Shown here one piece after another: positions 35,323 to 45,089 of a stretch of 64,000 bases of DNA. How positions within the stretch are numbered: the first letter of the stretch is position 1; every line of letters starts with the position of its first letter. The notes below the pieces were generated by a model that was not told the DNA's origin, searched no databases, and saw nothing but the letters and a program-made list of their open reading frames with translations. Source of the stretch: Argentina anserina (lineage: Eukaryota; Streptophyta; Magnoliopsida; Rosales; Rosaceae); the NCBI RefSeq assembly GCF_933775445.1, contig NC_065878.1, positions 10,551,395 through 10,615,394 on the forward strand. The letters run 5' to 3'. Both the position numbers and the translations under genes were made by a program.

Positions 35323-38227
35323 ATGAGCACCCCTGAACCTATTTGTGAAGTGCTAAAGCTCATGATGTTGCAATCAACAACAGTGGGCAAAAGAAAGTCA
35401 ATAGAGGCAAGCCAGCCTCGCCCACAAACACGGCAACAATCACAAGCACAGTCGGAACATGCATTTGCCACCCCAACTAGGATGCAAATAGAAGTTTTTG
35501 GTATGTTGCTTATTTTTGTTCATTTTATATCTTGGAATATAGTTTTTAAATCTTAATGCTCATAATTGTCTCTTCAACTTTAGTAGTTACAGTGTCAATT
35601 GTTTTTGACTACTAATTTTTGTTCTCTTGGCAAAGAAGAAGAAAAAAAAATGGTCTTCTCTCTGGTTACATAGCTTGTTGCCTTTCCTCTATATACATGA
35701 TAAATTTTAGACACTCAACTGCTTCATGAACCCTTGCTATGAATAAAATTGTTTATTTAGTGGCCTGGTGGTTGCAATTCATTGTATGAAGTTCCTTATT
35801 TCTAGTAGTTATAATAGACTAATTTTTTAGTGGTTAATTCAATTTGTTAATATGAGACCTACAAACTAGCCCCCCCACAACACAAAAAAATGTCTTATCT
35901 TCATAATTCCGCTATAGGGACGTTTAATGGCTCTTAGATATATAAACTGGCTTCCTTTACTTTGTTTCTTGTAGGTGAAGCAGCTCAAAATGTTTCTTAC
36001 GAACAGGCAAGGAAAACCCGTGGCATTACACAGGGGTTGGGAACTCAAGCTCTGATAAATGCTTGCAAGCAGAAGATTCCAATCCGGCCGAATAGTGAGC
36101 ACAAGCTCCCTCAGACTGTTCGAGCCAATGTTAAGTTTCGATCAGAGATTGGGATACAAACGCGCCAGAATGCTCCACTTATGGTCAAGCGCTGGAAAGA
36201 AGCCACTGCTGTGGATAAGGAAAAAATCACCAAGGCGTTGGCGGTGAGTTAAATAAATCACTGCTACATTATTTTATTTGTCTAATAATCTGAGTCACTA
36301 CTTCTTTTGATGCTAGATCAAGTTTGATTTTGATTATACGGACCCGGTTGTAAAGAAATTTGTTGACGCTCATATGTCCAAGTCCTACACACAATGGAGG
36401 AGCAGGCTGAACACCCATTACAAGAAACATGCTTATGACCCTGAATATGCACGGGCTCACCCTCCCATAAAGCTGTTTCATAATAGACAAATGGCTGAAT
36501 GGGAATGGCTGTGTGATGAATTATTTACTGATGAGGACTATCAGGTATATTAGTTAAATACATTACTCCTCTGAACAGTTTCTCATTGATTATTAATGCA
36601 ATCTAATTACACATGTGGTGTTTTTTTTTTTCCAAACAGAAACGTTGCAAAATAAACTCTGCTAACCGGAATAAGCAAGAATATGATCATCTTGGGAGTT
36701 CACCATTGTACCCGAAACATAAAGCGGCGGCTAAAGAGGTGATATAAGTAATCTTGTTTGTTGTCGGTGTGTTGTGCAGTATTTCTTTCCCTATTTGGTC
36801 AACAGTTTGAGAACTTAGTAGCTTCACTTAAACATCTACCTTGTTTTCTCATGTGGGATGCAATTGTGAATGATATTGTCATTATGTTCTGACTAAGATA
36901 GCATAATATTATGGCATAGGTAATATAAGAGAACGCAATAAGTTAGTGTATGGTTTAAAGTTCTCTCTCATGTTTTAGAAAAAACTGGTAGCAGAGCAAT
37001 GATGTTTCTACTCTCTACATTATGGATTTATGGACGAATGCATTTGTACTTAGTCAACAGGTGCTGGTGGTCAAGTAGCTTGGATGCATTCTGATTTCTG
37101 CATATGATGTCATGATCAGTTGCTGCACAAGTAAAACATACAAATAATATGAGGCTAAAATATCATTTTGAAAGCTATCTGCATCATTGTAGATTGTTTG
37201 TTAATAGGTGAATTCATTTGCACCGATGTGATGGTAATCAATTTATTTTCCGTTATCAGTTGATATGATTTGCACATTGCAAAGCCATGTAGATGCTGCA
37301 TTGTTTTTCAGTTGACCATTCACAACCAAAAAAAATGGAAACCTAAAAGATGTAGGATTCTGCTGATTGAAATGTATTTCGTGTATGTGGGGATGAAGGC
37401 ATTAAAACAGATTATGGGACTCTGTACGTATATAAATATACATAAATGCGATCACCCACACTAATATTAAAGCTTCCATTGATCAAAACTACTCATATGT
37501 TAGGCATAAGGACAGACACCTATATAGCACAAAGCTTAGAAATTTAGTGGTCCATATTCTGTAAACAGTGGTTCCGTTATTCACTTATTCATGGTATGAT
37601 TATTCACGATTTTAAGATTTTTCTTGTGTTGATGTGTAGACGCCAGCAGAATCAGCAAAAAGGGATTTTGAGTATGTTGATGCTGAGGATGATATTGATG
37701 AAAATGAAATTGATGATGATGGTGATGATGAGAATGATGTGGATTATAATGTTGATGATGATTATGTTGATTATAATGATCATGTTGATGTTAATGATGA
37801 GGATGATCTTGATAATATTGTTGGAAAAATCCTAGAAGTTGAGGTTGATAATGTTGCAGAGCATGGAAATCAAAGTGCATCCACCAATACTGAGAAAAGT
37901 AGTGGAAAGAGGAAAGTCTCCTCATCCTTTACCCGTGTCCATGGGGACAGTTCAAAGAAGAGACATAAAACAGCACATGAGCAAAGATTTGCTGATTCTG
38001 TACCTCTGCGTGCGAATGATGAGGTTCAGTCGGTTTCAAAGGAGGTTAGCGATGAAGAATACTTGATGCAGTGTTTTGGAATTTTGAACAAGATGGACGA
38101 AATTGATGATGACAGTTACTCAAAAGCCTTGAAGCTCTTCCGAGGTGATCCTACTTGGAGAAAGCTGTTTGTGGGAATGCCCGAGAAGAGAAGAAAAAAC
38201 TTCATCCTCAATCTGTACTGTACATGA
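35323..38227 (+). CDS. Plant-transposase-domain (Ptta/En-Spm, Transposase_24-like) protein with Myb/SANT-protein-like C-terminus
   Basis: Proposed exons are 35323-35500, 35975-36243, 36317-36544, 36640-36738 and 37640-38227. All junctions are GT-AG and in frame, giving 453 residues. Residues ~1-59 are Gln/Arg-rich and disordered. Residues ~60-258 match the plant Ptta/En-Spm 'transposase' region: GLGTQALINACKQKIPIRPN, FRSEIGIQTRQNAPLMVKRW, KSYTQWRSRLNTHYKKHAY, EWEWLCDELFTDEDYQKRCK and NSANRNKQEYDHLGSSPLYP. Then comes a strongly acidic Asp/Asn/Glu tract (~265-320), a basic patch (GKRKVSS, SKKRHK), and a tail (EEYLMQCFGILNKMDEIDDD...DPTWRKLFVGMPEKRR) like the C-terminus of plant Myb/SANT-like (L10-interacting type) proteins. 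The frame is intact across five exons without element ends nearby, suggesting a host gene of transposon origin. A further exon could be missing from the 900-base fourth intron. Confidence 0.68.
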
Positions 38228-39541
38228 TCCCAATTCCCAAGTTTAATTGTTGCATTGAAAAAGGTCTAACTATGGTTCATATCATGTAACTATAGTCTTA
38301 GAATTAATATGGGAGTATCTTCTTTGCAAAAAATATGGGAGTATCTTAGTTCCATCACTTCCATGCATCAAAACTCTAAATCGTCTATTTGTTTCTTGGA
38401 AGTATATTGAGTAATTACTGAAGTGGGAATGATAACCCTAATTCAGTAATTCTTAACCTCAAGTCATCTTCTCCATTTGAAGAATTTGACATGAGTCTAT
38501 ATCAGTTTTTGTTGACCCGAATTCTCAAGAACAAAAAGGCATCCCTAAGTGAGTGGTTGGGCTTAGAGATATCAACGATGCTGCCATTTATAGTATTTAT
38601 ATTTTATAGGCATCTCCCTTGTGGGAAAGGCATTGCCAAAATTTGCGGCCAGCTTGGCAGCTTCTACTATTTCGTACTTATTCCAATTCCATGTCAACGA
38701 CAACCAACGGCAATTACGGCATTACTCATGCAAGCTAATCAAAAGGGACACTGCAAGTGCCCAACAACTAGTGTTCTGTCTTTTTTCTGAAGTGTCAAAA
38801 TTCAAAACTACTTTGCTAACTTGTCTTGTATGGATTTGTCTATTGTGCAGCGCTGCATACCATACATACCGAATCGGACGGTAAATAGAGGATGTCTTAA
38901 AATACACGTGGAGTCCGTGAGGTGTATGAATGGTGGATTAAAAGTATGTATGGTATGCAGCGCTGCACCATAGAATTTCTCGTCGTCTTGTATGGTTATA
39001 GTGATCACTTATAGGATTCATGTGGTAGCTAAAAGAACTATTATTTTCACATTAGAAATTTAGTTTCATGTCTCAGTCCTTATGATTGTGTAACCATCCA
39101 TCCTTAGTTGTTTTGTCTTCCGTCTTTAATAGAGAGTGATATGAATTATGTCTGAATGCGTTGAAGAAATTGGTGTCGTAGTCTTTATTTGGAGAAAAAG
39201 GGTGTGTTAGGTAGACTGCTGGAAAATGGAGTCCATTTGAAGGGGAAATTGGTAAGGACAATACAACTGAAGTCTCATTAATTATTTACAGTATAAATTC
39301 ATAACCAAACCTCTCTTTAGTATAATCTGGTGATGTAGTGAAATGTAGTGTTATATGTTGCATTTCAACTGAACTTAATAGGTTTTGATTTAGTGAAGTG
39401 AACTGTGGTATCTCATTGTATGTGCAAGTATGGATAGCCGCTTGGGAGAAACAACGTAATTTGTGTTGTAACTTTGTAGGAAAGTTTAGAATGAAGAGAA
39501 ATGTGGCTTTCAATTTCATGCTAATGTTGTATTTGGAACAG
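38228..39541. other. No gene; a small inverted repeat at 38845-38968
   Basis: Downstream region of the preceding gene. Apart from the inverted repeat listed separately, nothing is recognised. Confidence 0.5.
38845..38968. repeat. Short inverted-repeat element, 25-bp perfect arms
   Basis: The arms 38845-38869 (starting GTGCAGCGCTGCATACC) and 38944-38968 (its exact inverse) enclose about 74 bases, giving a ~124-base unit that could fold into a hairpin. Each arm itself holds the palindrome CAGCGCTG. No coding capacity and no certain target duplication (TA on both sides is possible). Confidence 0.7.
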
Positions 39542-39689
39542 GTTGTTATGGCAGCGAGGACCAGAGGTGGGGATGCAGCTGTTGTTCAGTCCTTGCAACG
39601 TGCTCGTGAGCTATACAGATGTAGGTTGCAAGAAACCACTGATGTCGATCAGTTATCCTCTTTGTTTGCCGAGTGTGCAATCGCTGAAG
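39542..39689 (+). other. Possible isolated exon of unknown gene
   Basis: A 148-base open segment is bordered by an acceptor (TTTGGAACAG) and a donor (GCTGAAG|GTCATA, weak). It encodes an Arg/Glu/Leu-rich helical-looking peptide ([33 protein letters not shown]). Its lower AT content and steady coding pattern look exon-like, but I recognise no family. Copia copy b inserted only 76 bases downstream, so the rest of the gene, if any, may have been separated or lost. Confidence 0.35.
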
Positions 39690-39765
39690 GTCATATTATA
39701 TTATGTGAGGGAAATGAAATATATATTTTGTTATTTGGTTTTGTAATTTAGTTGAATGTGTTAAG

Positions 39766-39950
39766 TGATGCAGGATGAAATAATTGTGTATTATTGAATG
39801 ATATGGTGGCCTATATATAGGCATTTACAAAACCACAATCCCGTAGGATTCGGAGTCCTAATCTATTACGGAGATGCTAATCTATCTCCTAACAGGAAAC
39901 CTATTAGGCTAAGACACACATAAGGGTAGAATAGTAATTCTCCCGGAACA
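39766..39950 (-). repeat. 3' LTR of Copia copy 'b'
   Basis: TG...CA ends (TGATGCAGGATG to CCCGGAACA). It differs from its partner at two sites: G against T near the start, and ATCTCCTAAC against ATCTCATAAC. Confidence 0.95.
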
Positions 39951-40137
39951 CTCCCCCTTGTGTCGCATGCCTAGGTTGCATGGTGCACATATCGTTGCCT
40001 CGGTAAAAACCTTGTCAAGCAAAACAAAAACCTCTTGGGTAAAACAAAAGCTTGATCGAAGGGAAAAAGAGCACAACGCACCAACTACTTAAGGATCTTA
40101 ACATGTGATGTAGACTCCCCCTGAAGTCTACCAAACT

Positions 40138-43100
40138 CTAGTGTTCCGATAAACGACGCATGCCAATGCTCTTCACATGTTTCACAAAAGTAGATTTAGG
40201 CAAAGACTTGTTGAACAAATCCGCAACATTGGATTCTGAACTCACTTGATTGATCTGAACATTCAAAAACTTATGTTGTTGAACGTTGAAGAAGAACTTA
40301 GGCGAAATATGCTTGGTGTTGTCTTCCTTGATGAAACCTAACTTTGTCTGCTCTATGCAAGCAGCATTATCTTCATAAATGCACGTAGGTTGATCAGTTG
40401 TAGAGACTAATCCACAAGAATCACGAATATGGCGAACAAGTGATCGTAGCCAAACACATTCTTTAACTGCTTCATGGAGAGCGATGATCTCCGCGTGATT
40501 CGAAGAAGTATCAACAAGAGTTTGCTTTGTGGATCTCCAAGATATCGCCGTATTCCCAATGGTAAACACATAACCAGTTTGAGAACGAGCCTTGTGAGGG
40601 TCAGAGAGGTACCCTGCGTCGGCATAACCAACTAACAAGTTGTTTGGAGTCTTTGCATCGGGGGAAAGAGCTGCACGGGACCGGTTGCTGCTCTCGGCAC
40701 CGCGCATGGTCTCCACGCCATGGCGGCCGGAGGCGTCGCTGCGGCGTACAGCGGCAAGGCCGGGGTCGGCGACGGCGGTGGTGTGGGGAGATACCGTGGC
40801 GGTGTTCTCTCTGCAATAGGGGTAGAACAATCCCATGTCAAGGGAACATTTCAAGTATCGAAACAAATGCTTGATTCCATTCCAATGACGTAGCGTAGGC
40901 GCGGAGCTAAATCTAGCTAATAAGTTCACTGCGAAAGATATGTCCGGTCTAGTGCATTGAGCAAGACACAATAGTGCCCCAATCGCACTAAGGTATGGAA
41001 CTTCAAGACCAAGAACTTCTTCATCATCCTCTTTAGGACGGAAGGGATCCTTCTTGATATCTAGACTTCGGACGACCATGGGAGTAGACAATGGACTGCA
41101 TAGATCCATATTGAAACGTCGAAGCATCTTCTGCGTGTAATTTGACTGATGCACTAAGATGCCGTCGGCCCTATGCACAAGCTCAAGGCCGAGACATAAT
41201 TTCGTCCTCCCTAGGTCTTTCATCTCAAATTCCGACTTCAAATAAGACACGGTCTCTTCAATCTCATCAAGAGTACCGATTATGTTCATGTCATCAACGT
41301 AGACCGCAACGATGACGAATCCGGAATTTGTCTTTCGTATGAACACACATGGGCATAGTTCATCATTCTTGTAACCCCTCCTCACCAAGTATTGATGCAA
41401 CCGATTGTACCACATTCTTCTGGATTGCTTTAACCCGTACAATGAACGACGTAATCTGACTGCATGAGCACTCCGTGGTCTGGAGGCACTTGATGGAGGT
41501 AAAGGTAGTCCCTCTGGAGCTTTCATGTATATCTCTGCGTCAAGATCCCCATAGAGATAAGCTGTGACCACATCCATAAGCTGCATGTTTAGTCTTTCGG
41601 ACACTACCAGACTAATAAGGTAGCGGAAGGTAATGATGTCCATAACAGGAGAATAAGTCTCTTCATAGTCAATACCAGGTCGTTGTGAGAATCCTTGCGC
41701 CACGAGTCTTGCCTTATATCGCACGATCTCGTTCATCTCATTACGCTTACGAACGAAGACCCATTTATGTCCAACAGGTTTGACATCTCTTGGAGTCAAT
41801 TCAACCTTTCCGAAGACTTCTCGCTTCGCTAATGAGTCAAGTTCTGCCTGGATTGCTTCCTTCCACTTCGGCCAATCTGCTCTGCGTTCACATTCAGCTA
41901 CAGAGCGAGGTTCAACGTCGTCTTCAGATATGATCTCATGTGCGACGGAATAAGCGAAAACGTCATCAATGCATGTAGTGGCTCGGTTTCGGACCGACTG
42001 CTCACTTGTGTAGTTCACTGAGATTTCGTTGTTCTCTGGCATCAAACAAGGTTCCATAGCGTCCCACGGTAACACTTGAGTTGATTCATGGACATAGCTG
42101 TAATCAGAGACAACTTCATACGATGGTGATTCATCGTTGATGACGCGCTGTGCCTTAGGCATTCGCTTCTTTCTAGGTTTTGAATCCCTAGAGTTTATCG
42201 GTCTCCCCCTTTTTCTTTGAGGAGCCGAGGCCGAAGCTGCTCCATGCCGGGCCATCTCGGCATCGTCGCCACAAGGGGCGCCGGCAACACCACGGCGTAC
42301 GGTGGTGCCGCCGCCGGCCTCCGTCCCACTGTCAGGGGCGGTGCCAACGTTGCTAGGTCCAGGAGCTTGTCTTCCACGCCCGTATTTCGGGACATCCAAC
42401 CGTGCCGGTACGTTCGTAGCGGGTATGTTTGATCTCGTCACTTTAGCAATATCTACAAAGCCGTCGGGCATCGAATCCGCGACTTTCTGGAGGTCGATAA
42501 TGCGTTGCACTTCTAACTCGCTTTGAGCAGTGTGGGGATCATAATGAGACATAGTGGGGACACACCACGTCAATTCCTGACGTTCATTTGGAATGATAAC
42601 ATTCCCATCTCCCCCTAACGACGGGAAGCATGTCTCATCAAAGTGACAATCTGCAAATCTTGCAGTAAAGAGATCTCCGGTGGTTGGTTCTAAGTAGCGG
42701 ACAATCGTTGGGGAATTATAGCCAACATAGATACCTAATCGTCTCTGAGGACCCATCTTAGTACGCAGCGGAGGCGTAATAGGCACATAAACGGCGCAAC
42801 CAAAGATGCGTAAGTGTGAAATATTGGGTTCGTAACCAGTTACCATCTGGTACGCACTAAACGCTTGGTTAGCCGCGGGTCGGAAACGAATAAGTGTCGC
42901 TGCATGCAACACTGCATATCCCCACGCAGAGACCGGCAGGTTAGTACCCATAACCATTGCCCGAGCAACAAGCTGAATACGCTTGATGGTAGCCTCTGCT
43001 AGACCGTTCTGTGAATGAACATGAGGAACGGGATGTTCAACTTCGATCCCAATAGACATGCAGTAATCATCAAAAGTTTTGGAGGTGAATTCTCCAGCAT

Positions 43101-44124
43101 TATCCAAACGAATGGATTTGATAGGATAATCGGGGTGGTGAGCCCGAAGTTTGATGATCTCAGCTAATAACTTAGCAAATGCAGCATTCCTTGTGGATAG
43201 CAAAGCGACGTGTGACCAACGCGTCGATGCATCAACCAATACCATAAAATATCGAAAAGGTCCGCATTCTGGTTGAATAGGTCCACAAATGTCACCTTGG
43301 ATACGTTGTAAGAATGAAATGTTCTCGGTTGAAGCCTTAGCAAAAGAAGGACTTCCTTGAAATTTAGCAAGAGAACAAGCTTTGCAAAACGAGCGATGGG
43401 CATCAGAAATTGCCATGGAGGCATTTGAAAGCACGGGAGGCATCACAAGCTCCTGTGAAGGAGGGGATGCCGCCACCGACGGCATGAAAGCCGTGGAGCT
43501 GCCGAGTGGGGCATGCTCGGCCACACCATGCGGTGCATGGGTAGGCACGGCCTCACCGTGCGGAGCACGGGTGAGGTGATCCTCCAATCGCTTCCGGGAC
43601 TTGAAAAATGGATGACCATGTGAATTCTTAAGAATTCTAATCATCATATCACGTCCAGGGTGCCCGAGACGGGCATGCCAAAGCATATAAGAGTCCGAAT
43701 CACAAAAGTTGCGTTCAACCGCATATGATTCAAAGATCCGAATGGAAGTAAGATACAAACCATTTCCAAGACTCTTCATCTTCTCTAAGATGCGGCGATG
43801 GCCTGCTTTCTCAGAGGTAACACAAAGATATTCCTCTCCATTCTCAACATAAGTATCGAGGTGAAAACCATTGTCACGTATGTCCTTAAAACTTAGCAAG
43901 GTGCGGGGAGACTTCGGCGCATAAAGAGCGTCTACGACGTTAAGAGTCGTACCATTAGGCAACATGAAAGAAGCAGTGCCTCTTCCTTGAATGATGGATT
44001 TCGAGCCAATCATTGTAGTCATCGAAGAAGTCGAAAACACTAGATCCGTGAACAACTGCCTGTGCCGTAGGACAGTGTGGGTGGTTCCGCAATCAGCTAG
44101 ACATTCGATTTCACCGCGGGACAT
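40138..44124 (-). CDS. pol: Copia Pol: protease, integrase, reverse transcriptase, RNase H
   Basis: An intact frame of 1328 residues. Protease is at the very N-terminus with an unusual catalytic motif, ADCGTTHTVL (Asp11), where DSG/DTG is common. The GAG-pre-integrase/HHCC zinc region (about 145-265) has LWHARLGHPG and FCKACSLAKF, split by a long in-frame insert. The integrase core has GDICGPI (~279), RLDNAGEF (~339) and NGLAEAT (~375), with exactly 35 residues between second Asp and Glu. Reverse transcriptase has WVFVRKRN, YKARLVAQGF, LMDVVTAYLYGDL, SLYGLKQS and YVDDM (~940). RNase H has GYADAGYLSD (~1170), preceded by a GC-rich insert of ~50 residues. There is no gag fusion: the ATG lies directly behind a 3' splice-site sequence. 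The product would copy and integrate the element's RNA in virus-like particles. Confidence 0.95.
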   Translation of the reverse strand: MSRGEIECLADCGTTHTVLRHRQLFTDLVFSTSSMTTMIGSKSIIQGRGTASFMLPNGTTLNVVDALYAPKSPRTLLSFKDIRDNGFHLDTYVENGEEYLCVTSEKAGHRRILEKMKSLGNGLYLTSIRIFESYAVERNFCDSDSYMLWHARLGHPGRDMMIRILKNSHGHPFFKSRKRLEDHLTRAPHGEAVPTHAPHGVAEHAPLGSSTAFMPSVAASPPSQELVMPPVLSNASMAISDAHRSFCKACSLAKFQGSPSFAKASTENISFLQRIQGDICGPIQPECGPFRYFMVLVDASTRWSHVALLSTRNAAFAKLLAEIIKLRAHHPDYPIKSIRLDNAGEFTSKTFDDYCMSIGIEVEHPVPHVHSQNGLAEATIKRIQLVARAMVMGTNLPVSAWGYAVLHAATLIRFRPAANQAFSAYQMVTGYEPNISHLRIFGCAVYVPITPPLRTKMGPQRRLGIYVGYNSPTIVRYLEPTTGDLFTARFADCHFDETCFPSLGGDGNVIIPNERQELTWCVPTMSHYDPHTAQSELEVQRIIDLQKVADSMPDGFVDIAKVTRSNIPATNVPARLDVPKYGRGRQAPGPSNVGTAPDSGTEAGGGTTVRRGVAGAPCGDDAEMARHGAASASAPQRKRGRPINSRDSKPRKKRMPKAQRVINDESPSYEVVSDYSYVHESTQVLPWDAMEPCLMPENNEISVNYTSEQSVRNRATTCIDDVFAYSVAHEIISEDDVEPRSVAECERRADWPKWKEAIQAELDSLAKREVFGKVELTPRDVKPVGHKWVFVRKRNEMNEIVRYKARLVAQGFSQRPGIDYEETYSPVMDIITFRYLISLVVSERLNMQLMDVVTAYLYGDLDAEIYMKAPEGLPLPPSSASRPRSAHAVRLRRSLYGLKQSRRMWYNRLHQYLVRRGYKNDELCPCVFIRKTNSGFVIVAVYVDDMNIIGTLDEIEETVSYLKSEFEMKDLGRTKLCLGLELVHRADGILVHQSNYTQKMLRRFNMDLCSPLSTPMVVRSLDIKKDPFRPKEDDEEVLGLEVPYLSAIGALLCLAQCTRPDISFAVNLLARFSSAPTLRHWNGIKHLFRYLKCSLDMGLFYPYCRENTATVSPHTTAVADPGLAAVRRSDASGRHGVETMRGAESSNRSRAALSPDAKTPNNLLVGYADAGYLSDPHKARSQTGYVFTIGNTAISWRSTKQTLVDTSSNHAEIIALHEAVKECVWLRSLVRHIRDSCGLVSTTDQPTCIYEDNAACIEQTKLGFIKEDNTKHISPKFFFNVQQHKFLNVQINQVSSESNVADLFNKSLPKSTFVKHVKSIGMRRLSEH

Positions 44125-45089
44125 CTACAAAATGACAATTAAGAGAGTCAGCGACACGGGAACAATTCTATACAATACGCCGTAGGATATTGTAAGAATG
44201 GGAATCGAAACAAAGGTCGATCCCATCGAATGTATCACATGGCAATAGTACTACATTCTTCAACTAAAGTGTTGGAAATCATGGTATTGAAGCAGTGAAA
44301 TACCAAACAGTAAACTAGGGTGGTATAAACCATCCAAAAATGGTGTGGAAAACGCACACAAAGAGTACCAGTGAGTGCATATAACGAACTTGGAGAAAAC
44401 CGGAAAACAAACCGGAAAACCATGTCAAAAGAACTCAAAACCGGGTGAATTTTGGACGGGGGAAACGTGGCAGCAGGGACTACTGCAATATGCCGGAAAA
44501 ATGACGAGAAAAGACGGAACAAATCGTCGAAAAACTCGTTGGAAAACCGGCGACACCGATTGCCGGAAAACCGGCCGGCGGCGGTCGGAACTGGCCGGTA
44601 TGGAGGCCGAAACTTCAGGTCCGACAGGGGACGCCGGCAGGAACCGGGTGGCGGTGCCGGAAACGCCGGGAAATAGCCGCAAGACGGCGAATACGCCGGC
44701 AAAACGTGCCGGAAACGCCTGAATAGTAACCGGGTCCGGCCAAGGCAAAACGACGTCGTTTTCGACGTTCCGAGGTTCGTTTTCCGAATTTTAAGTTCCA
44801 AATTCACAATGTAGTGCTATTGGGGTCCCATGTGACCCAAAAAGCATCCAATTTAAAAACCACGTGAGTTGCACACGTTGATCATCATGCTAAGTGTCGG
44901 ATAAATAAAATTCTCAAAGAGATCGTCTTGTAAGCAAAAAATGAGAAATTTTATTGAATGCCAATCTTTAATACATCACACATAAACTTCTAATTCCAAA
45001 ATCAAAAGACTATTACAAAGTCAATGAAAATAACAATGGTGGTCGGCCATAACAATACTTGAATTATAAAGCTAAAGAAGCTAAAACGA
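44125..45089 (-). other. Gag-pol spacer of Copia copy 'b', with 3' splice site before pol
   Basis: No gene. Reading with the element, gag ends at 45090, followed by AT-rich sequence (44870-45060), then a GC-rich block dense in TTCCGG/CCGGAA (44400-44760), and finally GCTGACTCTC..TTTTGTAG directly before the pol ATG (44122-44124). The last part has a branch-site-like CTGAC, a pyrimidine-rich run and an AG. Copies a and c preserve the same blocks in the same order. Confidence 0.7.

Noticed and set aside
37596..37835. Met/Ile/Leu-rich 79-codon frame resembling a membrane peptide
   Set aside because: It is a frame shadow of the GATGAT-rich acidic exon, which joins in frame with four upstream exons.
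40644..40874. 76-codon frame opposite Copia pol
   Set aside because: Shadow of the GC-rich insert in pol; no independent support.
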